Part shown: positions 9,531-16,973 of the stretch, piece by piece
How the letters are laid out: each line of letters begins with the position of its first letter
How positions within the stretch are numbered: position 1 is the stretch's first letter
Origin: Terfezia claveryi
Taxonomy: Eukaryota > Ascomycota > Pezizomycetes > Pezizales > Pezizaceae
Direction: 5' to 3'
Assembly (NCBI GenBank): GCA_015179025.1
Contig: WHUX01000579.1
Span: forward strand, 1 to 18,436
DNA length: 18,436 nt
The notes under the pieces: model-generated
The model's database searches: none
What the model was told of the DNA's origin: nothing
Seen by the model: the letters and a program-made list of their open reading frames with translations, nothing else
Made by a program: the position numbers and the translations under genes

Positions 9531-9806
9531 GATGCACTGGGACGTTGCTCACATGCCTGGGACGCAACACCAATTCTTGGAAGTTGCGCTCGTGTCTAGG
9601 ATGCACTGTGACATTGCTTATATGCCTGAGACGCAACACCAATGCTAGGCAGTTACTCTCACATCTGGGACGCACTGGCACGTTGCCCCCTCGCCTGGGA
9701 TGCAACACCAATGCTGGGCAGTTGCTCTCGCATCTGGGATGCACTGGGATGTTGCCCCTGTACCTGGGACACAACCATACATGCAACCTTTGTCCCGATG
9801 CACTTG
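9531..9806. repeat. 69-bp tandem repeat, four copies
   Basis: Copies begin at 9531, 9600, 9669 and 9738, each with GAnGCACTGnnACnTTGC, followed 30 bases later by GAnGCAACACCAAT or a variant; the spacing is exactly 69. A partial, diverged fifth copy begins at 9797. Because 69 is 23 codons, frames stay open across it; the minus-strand translation shows a 23-residue repeat around NVPVHPRCESN and ALVL. Confidence 0.9.
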
Positions 9807-9987
9807 GAAACACAACCCGCTTACAGCTTGCATCAGCTACGTTCTTATGCCAGCCAGCTATGTAGCCGGGTTTGCAACCTTTGAATATCCATGCAGCAGA
9901 AATATTTATTGTATTCGCCAAGTATTATATACACAGAGAGATATTTAGCAATAGATATGTATACAGAACATTTGTGTAGCAACACTC

Positions 9988-10107
9988 GCTCTAACCCTTG
10001 GCCTAACCTTCGCTCTAACTCTCGTTGTATCCATCGCTCTAACTCTCGCTCTAATGCTCGCTCTAATTCTTGCTCTAATGCTCTCTCTAACACTCACTGT
10101 AATATAC
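9988..10107. repeat. 12-bp tandem repeat, about ten copies
   Basis: The unit GCTCTAACTCTC recurs in register at 9988, 10012, 10036, 10048, 10060, 10072 and 10084, with degenerate copies in the gaps. Translations are trivial 4-residue repeats (RSNS on plus, LERE or RVRA on minus), so the 80-100 codon frames here are repeat artefacts. It is not a telomeric repeat. Confidence 0.9.
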
Positions 10108-10521
10108 TGGGAATAATGAGCAAAGGGAAAAAGCGCGGGGAAGGGAAGTATATATACAGGAAAACCATAGTTGCTAAGGCCGACTGCTAAGGCCAACAAT
10201 TTAGACTTTCCGAAGACAATGAGATAAGGGATAAGAAGAGAAGTGGCATGACAGTAATCAACGGCACTCAGCCCCCCATTCGCATGTGGGTACCGTACTA
10301 CTCAATGCCTGGCGTGGTAATATATAATGGAGAACATTGTTTCATTGCTTATATAATTGATTATATACTTTTGTATTTCCTATATTACTACTATGTTATG
10401 TAACTAAGCCTCTCAGTTGAAGAACTAGCCTTCAACCACCTCCTATTGCTTCATAAGCATCCATAGCATGCGGAATTTGCCATGGGAAGTTCCATGGCAC
10501 TTGCCATATGAAGACACCCTC

Positions 10522-10621
10522 ATTATGGCCACGTGACCTCTGTTTAAAGGTGTGTGAGTCTTTACTATAGCCACATGACCATCGTTTATGGCATGTGACT
10601 CATTACTATGGCCACATGACC
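10522..10621 (+). promoter_or_regulatory. Triplicated U3 motif with E-box-like core, copy 1
   Basis: Three units at 10522, 10564 and 10605 (41-42 bases apart) carry GGCCACGTGACC or AGCCACATGACC with an adjacent GTGTGAG/GTGTGAC. They sit about 80-180 bases upstream of the TATA-like box at 10701, the usual place for enhancer repeats in LTR U3 regions. A transcription-factor role is inferred. Confidence 0.5.
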
Positions 10622-10700
10622 CCTTTTTGTACAGCGTACCACCTTCTGGTGTGCCACCCTTTATTGTATTTATTTCCTTAGTCATCAGATCTCAGAGGAG

Positions 10701-10708
10701 TATAAATA
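10701..10708 (+). promoter_or_regulatory. LTR TATA box, copy 1
   Basis: TATAAATA lies in a context identical to copy 2 except for one base (copy 2 has TATTAATA at 13610-13617). It is a plausible core promoter for the element; transcription would start some tens of bases downstream. Confidence 0.5.
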
Positions 10709-11232
10709 GGCCGCTGGATTCCCTCTGGAATCCACAGAAAGACAAGAAGCAACAAAGGAAGCATACAGAGCAAGCAAGCCTATATTCCGATCAGATCAAG
10801 ATCATATAGCTTAGATAGCACAAATCATATAAGATAGATTACACCAGTTAATTACTGTTCTCTCCGGGAATGTCCCACATAGTAATCTCCTTACCCTTGT
10901 GAGGTCTTACCTCAGCAGAACCGAAATATACAAACGTCCGTACCTACGGATATAGATTGTATAAACGATACCGAATGAATACTGTCTAGTACCATTCATT
11001 ACATTTTTTTTAACTCACTTACCTAATCTTTACTCTTAAATCCAAGGCCTGATCAACCTTCGGATACTTTTATTACACTCACGCAAGTGTATACAATTCG
11101 ACACATAAGTGCACATATAAAAATCGATATCGTTATTCAACTAGCTAGCCTACAAAATATCCAACAAACGAGACATCAGACTCTCAACTGCAGTATATCA
11201 ACAAAAGACTTAGAAGCAAGCTAAGCAGAGCT

Positions 11233-11734
11233 CTAACGGGCAGTGGTATCCCACATTAAACAATCCCACCCTCGTTTACAACACTTTTCCCAATAAGATC
11301 GACAACTCATCTTGCACTCCTGGCAACCGCCATTACATCTGTACCTGTAAATCTAGTACACTATTGAAAAACTGGCCCTCCAGGTCCCAGGAATAATTGG
11401 TCTAAACAACCAAGCGTTACAATCCCAAGGCTCAAATCTCGCTGCCTCCACTGTAGCCATTTCCTCTAGAAAAGAATTACCTCCATCAGAACCTTCTTTA
11501 GGCCCAGACATCTCTACCAATACCTCTGCGCCCCCAACATCTACCTCAACACACCAATCAGAAAACATGACACTCTTGCCGGAAGAACTAGAACTAGATT
11601 CTAGACCAGTAGACGAAGAAAAACTAGGACCATAAGAAACATCAGGATCCTGACATCCAGTCTCACCAGCCTCGTGAGCCACTGAGCCAACAGAACTGTC
11701 AGTCGAACGGAGATCATAAGGATCATCAGCCACC
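11233..11734 (-). pseudogene. Antisense ORF of element A, copy 1, broken and truncated
   Basis: This is the counterpart of the 200-codon antisense ORF at 14140-14742. Its first ~70 residues' worth of upstream sequence is partly missing because insertion B replaces everything beyond 11734. A TAG near 11353 replaces a Trp codon present in copy 2. Otherwise the frame is open, with about 17 amino-acid differences over 124 residues. Function unknown. Confidence 0.5.
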
Positions 11735-12102
11735 TGTTACGGTGCAAGGCAGACAGGGGTAGAGGGTATGCAAATCATTATAGGTCAGGTGATATATTGC
11801 AATTCGATGGATTGGAGGCCTGACGAACCCCGCTTCCTATATATATGCCTACTTCCTGTATCTAGGTTTTGGTTTTTCGAGCAATGTTCTAAGTTCTAAG
11901 CTGGAAGACCAATTCTAAGTTCAACTCGCACCCGTATATGCAGTTAGGCCCGAGTTATGTGATCTTGCCTTCACTTCACCTCTGTATTCCGACAATCCGC
12001 CTAGATCACCCGGCTTGCCCCTAACATTACATTGCTCCTAACTACCAGGACCGGCGATATTGCACTATTCGCCTCTCCTATCTCTATATTTGTCGGAACC
12101 CC

Positions 12103-12120
12103 TTCTAGAGTACTCTAGAA
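12103..12120. repeat. 18-bp perfect palindrome
   Basis: TTCTAGAGTACTCTAGAA is its own reverse complement. It lies inside insertion B and may be a cruciform or factor-binding site; no function is visible. Confidence 0.8.
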
Positions 12121-12319
12121 GCAAACTTCGCTTGCACCGAGTCTAATCACCCCTCCTTACCTATACACTGTCGGACAGCTCGAAAATGGCTAAAGTCATG
12201 TCACTGGATTATTCGGCTATATGAGAGATGTCGAAAATAATTATTTCCCCCTCCTATTGGCTTGTTAGCTTGTTTTAGCCGACATACTAATACTATATTG
12301 AGATTCTCAATGTTCTAGG

Positions 12320-12640
12320 TATCGAGCGAGCTTATAAGCCCCCCAACGAGCGAGAGAGCATATAAGTCCCCTGACAAACGAGCGAGCTGATAAGCCCCCC
12401 GACGAGCGAGCGCGTAAGCCCCCGAGCGAGCAAAGCCCCCAAGCAAGCAAGCTTAAGACCCTCGGCGAGCAAGCTCAATACCCTCGAGCTAGCACAGCTC
12501 AATACCCCTGAGGAAGCAAAGCTCAATACCCTCAAGTGAGTAAAGCTCATGACTCTCGAGCAAGCAAGCTCAAGACCCCCGGTGAGCAAGCTCAATATCC
12601 CCGAGCGAGCAAAGCCCCCGAGCAAGCAAACCCCCCAAAA
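12320..12640. repeat. Degenerate GAGCGAGC minisatellite
   Basis: Roughly ten to twelve units of 24-32 bases each carry GAGCGAGC or GAGCAAGC, followed by CTCAATACCC, CATAAGCCCC or similar. The left units favour ATAAGCCCCC and the right ones CTCAATACCC, so two subfamilies are present. The 97-codon minus-strand frame across it is a repeat artefact. Confidence 0.8.
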
Positions 12641-12757
12641 CGAGGCTATTTTTTTTCTCTACACCAGAAGGATTGCAGAGGGGGGAGTTATCAGTCGAGA
12701 CGCCTGATTGAAAACAGGGAGTAGTACTAAGGTGGATATCTATGCCGGACAGCCACC

Positions 12758-13225
12758 AGATGTCGGCATGGGAAGCCTAGTACGGGCTGGATAGAGCACT
12801 ACAACTCAGATAAGCCCTCGCCTTGAGCAGTAAAATAGTTTACACTTTGTGATATATTTTGTAGGAATTCATGCATTTGCAGGCATATATATGTTCTAGT
12901 CCATTCCGGGATCTGGTCCATACCGGTATGGCCCGGTCTATACTGGTATGGACTGGATATTGTAACGGACCAGGCCGTTATGGTATGGCTGGATATCGCA
13001 ATGGACTAGGCATTTATAGGATTAAATTGTTCAATATCACGGATAGCAACAAGGATTTACCATAACCTCATAGCGACTATAGCGACATTAAAATTACTAA
13101 ATAGGGATATATCCGATATGAAGGTTATTTTGTAGCAATATTTGGTCAAAGAACATTGGAGATAATATAGGCAACCTATCTAAAAAAAAACTCAATAGAG
13201 GTATAACCGAAATAAAAGTTATTAT
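12758..13225. other. Spacer with short degenerate repeats, no gene
   Basis: At 12900-13015 several copies of GGTATGG/GGATAT-type motifs occur, including the palindrome CCATACCGGTATGG. ATGCCGGACA (12742-12751) and TGTCGGCAT (12761-12769) form an imperfect inverted pair around the GCCACC. The remainder up to 13225 is AT-rich and shows nothing recognisable. Confidence 0.45.
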
Positions 13226-13432
13226 TGTCACGGTGTAATGGAGAACGTTATTTCATTACTTATATAATTGATTATATACTTTTGTATTTCCTATATTACT
13301 ACTATGTTATGTAACTAAGCCTCTCAGTTGAAGGACTAGCCTTCTACTACCCTATACTGTTTTATAAGCATCCATAGCACGCGGAATCTGCCATGGGAAG
13401 TTCCATGGCACTTGCCATATGAAGACACCCTC

Positions 13433-13531
13433 ATTATGGCCGCGTGACCTCTGTTTAAGGCGTGTGACTCATTACTATGGCCACATGACCATTGTTTCAG
13501 GCGTGTGACTCATTACCATGGCCACATGACC
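13433..13531 (+). promoter_or_regulatory. Triplicated U3 motif, copy 2
   Basis: Units at 13433, 13474 and 13515 are exactly 41 bases apart and carry GGCCGCGTGACC or GGCCACATGACC followed by GCGTGTGACTCATTAC. The first unit has CGCGTG where copy 1 has CACGTG, a single transition. They precede a TATA-like TATTAATA at 13610-13617. Confidence 0.5.
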
Positions 13532-14139
13532 CCTTTTGTACAGCGCACCACCTTCTAGTGTGCCATCCTTTATTGTATTTAATTCCTTAGTCATCAGATC
13601 TCAGAGGAGTATTAATAGGCCGCTGGATTCCCTCTGGAATCCACAGAAAGACAAGAAGCAACCAAGCAAGCCTTCAGAGCAAGCAAGCCTATATTCCGAT
13701 CAGATCAAGATCATATAGCTTAGATAGTACAAATCATATAAGATAGATTACACCAGTTCATTACTGTTCCCTTCGGAAACATCCCACATAGTAATCTCCC
13801 TACCCTTCTGAGGTCTTACCTCAGCAGAACCGAATACACAAACGTCCGTGCCCAATGATATAGATTGTATAAATGGTACCGAATGAATACTGTCTAGTAC
13901 CATTCATTATATTTTTTTTAACTTACTTACCTAATCTTTACTCTTAAATCCAAGGCCTGATCAACCTTCAGATACCTTTATTATACTCATGCAAGTGTAT
14001 ACAATTTGACACCCAAGTGCACATATAAAATCGATATCGTTATTCAACTAGCTAGCCAACAAAATATCCAACAAACGAGACATCAGACTCTCAACTGCAG
14101 TACATCAACAAAAGACTTAGAAGCAAGCTAAGCAGAGCT

Positions 14140-14742
14140 CTAACGGGCAGTGGTATCCCACATTAAACAATCCCACCCTCGTTCACAACACTTTTCCCAA
14201 TAAGATCGACAACTCATCTTGCACTCCTGGCAACCGCCATTATATCTGTACCTATAAATCCAGTACACCATTGAAAAACCGGCCCCCCAGGTCCCAGGAA
14301 TAATTGGTTTAAACAACCAAGCGTCACAATCCCAAGGCTCAAATCTCGCTGCCTCCACTGCAGCTATTTCCTCCAGAAAAGAATTACCTCCATCAGAACC
14401 TTCCTTAGGCCCAGACATCTCTACCAATACCTCTGTGCCCCCAACGTCTACCTCAACATACCAATCAGAAAAAGTGACACTCTTGCTGGAAGAACTAGAA
14501 CTAGATTCTAGACCAGTAGACGAAGAAAAACCAGGACCATAAGAAATATCAGGATCCTGACATCCAGCCTCACCAGCGGCGTGAGCCACTGAGCCAACAG
14601 AACCGTCAGTCGAAGGGAGATCATAAGGATCATCAGCCACCACACCATCAGCATAGAAAGGTGCCAAAGAAGAAAAGTAACTCAACGATCGTATCATATA
14701 ACCAGCTGCATTTGGTTGCGGACAGATGACGAAATCAGACAT
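14140..14742 (-). CDS. Antisense ORF in the gypsy leader, function unknown
   Basis: A 200-codon ORF with an ATG at 14742 and a TAG at 14140 runs opposite to the retrotransposon and ends just short of gag. The protein opens MSDFVICPQPNAAGYMIRSL. The middle is acidic and Ser/Gly-rich (about residues 45-125, including a run of seven Ser), followed by a conserved-looking FEPWDCDAWLFKPIIPGTW (about 137-155). The Cys-rich tail (about 169-193) has CQEC, then spaced Cys including CC and a final WDC, which could bind metal. I recognise no family. The frame is largely retained in copy 1, but differences there are often non-synonymous, so evidence for selection is weak. It could be a real antisense gene, as some retroelements carry, or a chance frame. 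Confidence 0.4.
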   Translation of the reverse strand: MSDFVICPQPNAAGYMIRSLSYFSSLAPFYADGVVADDPYDLPSTDGSVGSVAHAAGEAGCQDPDISYGPGFSSSTGLESSSSSSSKSVTFSDWYVEVDVGGTEVLVEMSGPKEGSDGGNSFLEEIAAVEAARFEPWDCDAWLFKPIIPGTWGAGFSMVYWIYRYRYNGGCQECKMSCRSYWEKCCERGWDCLMWDTTAR

Positions 14743-14775
14743 AATGGCATCTGAACTTAGTAAGAAGACTAAGAG

Positions 14776-16533
14776 GTGAGACGGTTAACTATATTACCCG
14801 AAGATATTAAGAAATTAGTAGAAAAAACTCCCAGAAAGACCAGATTTATAGTTCCTAACACAGAAGGGGAAATAAATCTGCCCATGGATATAGAATTAGG
14901 AGAACCAGGTGGAGCAGGAACCAAACTATATTTTAGTATGGCTTTACCTCTCACACCAGAAGAATTTTGGGACAGACATCTTCCAACAATTGAGGAGATT
15001 TTGAAATATACTCGCTCAATGGGACATGCCCAACAGTATCATCCTGATGATACTCGACTCTTAATGGAAGCCGTAGCAAAACACTACTTATGGCTAACAC
15101 CTTACCCATTCAAAGAAGAAGACTTAGAAATGAATGCTTTTTTAAGTAAAGAATTAAGGAAACCTGTTGTTCCACTTTTAAGGAAACCGAATTGGGTAAT
15201 AAATACCTGGGAAGAAATAATGGCATTCATGATGAGCGGCACTCATCTAGAAGAATCAGCACATACCGCGGAGGATTTTTTCAATCCTAGCAAAGAACTT
15301 CCAGGAGCGTTCCTGAGAACACCAAAAGATCAATCGAAAGGCAAAGGTCGAGCACCTGAGACACCAGAAAGGAGGACTGGGTCAGCCAAAGAACCAGACG
15401 ACAAAGACCAACCACCAGAAGATATAGAATTACCAGAAGACGATGATGATCTAGATACAGAACTAGACCAGCAGCAGCAGAAAACACAAGGAGGAGGACG
15501 AGACCCCAATGATAGCGGAGATGATAGCTCGGACTCTGATAAGGCATTGTCAGTTGCAAGTCAAACTCTTAAAAGAAAACCCAAACTAGGAAAATCAGTT
15601 GAACACCAGCAATGGGAATCTACAACAGGAATGGTTACGACAGGTAACCATAAAGCAACGAATGCTTTAAAAGGAATAAAGTTTGATATGCTAGAAAAAT
15701 TAAGAGGAGAAGACAAAAAATAGCAAGACTCAAAATATTTTGACTCTTGGGCCACAGCAATGCAACATTGGTTTGTTCTCAAAAGAATAGATTTAGAAGG
15801 CGCTTCAGCTCTGGAAATTGTTGGATTCAGAATAGAAGGGAGCGCACTCACTACTTATAATCAATTCCTAAGAGAAAAAGGAAAGAATGCGACATTCTTT
15901 GGATTCATACTAGTGCTAAGGGATTTTCTGATACCCTCTACTAGTAAGGACATTCTGTGGAAACGATGGGAGACAGCCACACCATACAAGGACGGACGTC
16001 ACATAGGAATCAAACAGTTTGCCAACTGGCTTACTGAAATGCAAATCAAATTGATTGACAAGGATGGCAAACAATCAATATCGCAGGAAGTAAAAAGAAG
16101 AAAGGTTCTTAATCACCTGCCGCCATATATGTCAGCTACATTAATTCCTCTAATTAAATAAGAATGGTCATATGATCAGCTCGTGCATCAAGCGGAGTCA
16201 TATGAAGCTTCCAAGAAGGATATCGCCCCACCATCTACAACAAATACATCCCGACGACAATACCCTCGGAATGAAAATCGAAGTCACGGTCCACGCAGGG
16301 ACCAGAATCAATGACAAAAAACAGGATTTAATCCTAGCAGTAATCCCAACACCAAACCCAACACAGAAAATCGGAAGGACTCAGATTGGGACACCATCAC
16401 AAAAAAATTGGATCAGAAGACTAAGATGCAATTAATTAAAGACAAGAAATGTCTATGGTGTTGGAACCCTAGACACTCCTACAAGGACTGTAGGAAACGA
16501 AAAAATAAGGTACCCATGCGTACAGCCGCATAA
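14776..16533 (+). pseudogene. Ty3/gypsy Gag, with in-frame stops
   Basis: One frame runs from 14776 through stops at 15721-15723 (TAG), 16159-16161 (TAA) and 16312-16314 (TGA) to 16531-16533 (TAA); the family continues straight through each, so they are mutations rather than true ends. The open first part (315 codons) begins only at a GTG. An ATG at 14744 opens MASELSKKTKR in another frame, and a small indel near 14777 may have separated the two. The order is: an N-terminal domain (residues about 1-170), an acidic, Gln-rich linker with DDDD and QQQQ (about 205-260), a retrotransposon-Gag capsid-like segment (15760-16158, with FDSWATAMQHW and LWKRWETATPY), and a CCHC zinc knuckle CLWCWNPRHSYKDC at 16450-16491 (C-x2-C-x4-H-x4-C), which would bind element RNA. 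Confidence 0.75.
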
Positions 16534-16973
16534 GATTTAGCTATGCTGATAGCCACCAAGGATAAAAACAACAAGGATAAAATCAAGGAACGACCTTTGT
16601 CAAGACAGGTACCAGATTTTAGCAAGGTATTCGTTAAAGCTAACGAACACCCTGCACTAGCTTTAATTGATCTCCAAACGAAGGGAGGAGACTTAATCAA
16701 TTCTCAATTCGTACACCTGTACAAAATACCGACTAGAAGTATCGAGAAGAAATCATTAAATACTGCAATTAAAGGCTCAAAGAGAACAATAGACAAAGCT
16801 TTACTATTAAACTTGATTGGATAGGTTATGTAGAAGAACGAATGTTCTATGTAGCTCATTTGACCGGATGGGACATGATACTAGGAGAACCTGCTCTCAG
16901 CAAAGTGCGAGCAATAATTCCTGCCATCAGGAACCAGTTACTATCCAGCCGGAAAACATTCCACGATTCCAGC
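16534..16973 (+). pseudogene. Retroviral-type aspartic protease region, frameshifted
   Basis: After the zinc knuckle and a Lys-rich spacer, the segment VKANEHPALALIDLQTKGGD (about 16633-16690) matches the position of the retropepsin active-site strand, but the usual Asp-Ser/Thr-Gly reads Asp-Leu-Gln-Thr. The frame ends at a TAG at 16822, while the C-terminal half (WIGYVEERMFYVAHLTGWDM then ILGEPAL) continues in another frame from about 16815, so there is an indel near 16800-16815. In the second frame the sequence runs to a TAA at 16974. The role would be Gag-Pol processing; this copy cannot make it intact. Confidence 0.6.

Larger units (their letters stand above)
9441..10309. other. Repeat-rich spacer without a recognised gene
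   Basis: Base composition rises sharply relative to the AT-rich relic on the left. The interval contains the 69-bp and 12-bp tandem arrays and about 200 bases of unique sequence before element A. Open frames across it (for example 157 codons at 9448-9921, minus strand) exist mainly because the 69-bp unit is a multiple of three. I recognise no domain. Confidence 0.5.
10310..11734 (+). mobile_element. Ty3/gypsy element A, copy 1: LTR and leader fragment or solo LTR
   Basis: This block is a close direct repeat of 13226-14641. It begins TGGCGTGGT (degenerate version of TGTCACGGTG in copy 2, with a small insertion) and similarity is continuous to ...CATCAGCCACC at 11734, where a different LTR-like sequence starts. 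Differences from copy 2 are mostly transitions plus small indels. No Gag or Pol sequence of this copy follows in the window, so it is either a solo LTR or a 5' fragment left after insertion of B and later deletion. The true LTR 3' edge cannot be placed because neither copy shows a clear ...CA end followed by a primer-binding site. Confidence 0.75.
11735..12751. mobile_element. LTR-like insertion B nested in element A copy 1
   Basis: The interval begins TGTTACGGTGCAAGG, resembling the start of element A's LTR (TGTCACGGTG), and ends ...GCCGGACA, so it has TG...CA ends. GCCACC occurs immediately before (11729-11734) and after (12752-12757), consistent with a 5-6 bp target duplication. I find no Gag or Pol frame, so it would be a solo LTR or an internally deleted copy of about 1 kb. 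It contains an 18-bp palindrome (12103-12120) and a minisatellite (12320-12640). A caveat is that sequence after the second GCCACC does not clearly resume element A. Confidence 0.5.

Noticed and set aside
9845..10093. 82-codon Leu/Glu/Arg-rich frame resembling a coiled coil
   Set aside because: The heptad-like appearance comes from the 12-bp repeat read as four residues; all frames of the array look equally periodic.
9988..10107. Telomere-like array (contains CTAACCCT)
   Set aside because: Only one unit resembles CCCTAA; the true period is 12 bases with a GCTCTAACTCTC consensus.
11987..12098. TTCCGACAA (11987-11995) and TTGTCGGAA (12090-12098) as ends of another LTR pair
   Set aside because: The inverted 9-mers are exact but only about 95 bases apart, with no target duplication or second LTR visible.
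14151..14170. TGGTATCCCACATT as a tRNA primer-binding site for element A
   Set aside because: It starts with TGG but I could not match it to a tRNA 3' end, no LTR-like CA end lies just before it, and it falls inside the antisense ORF.
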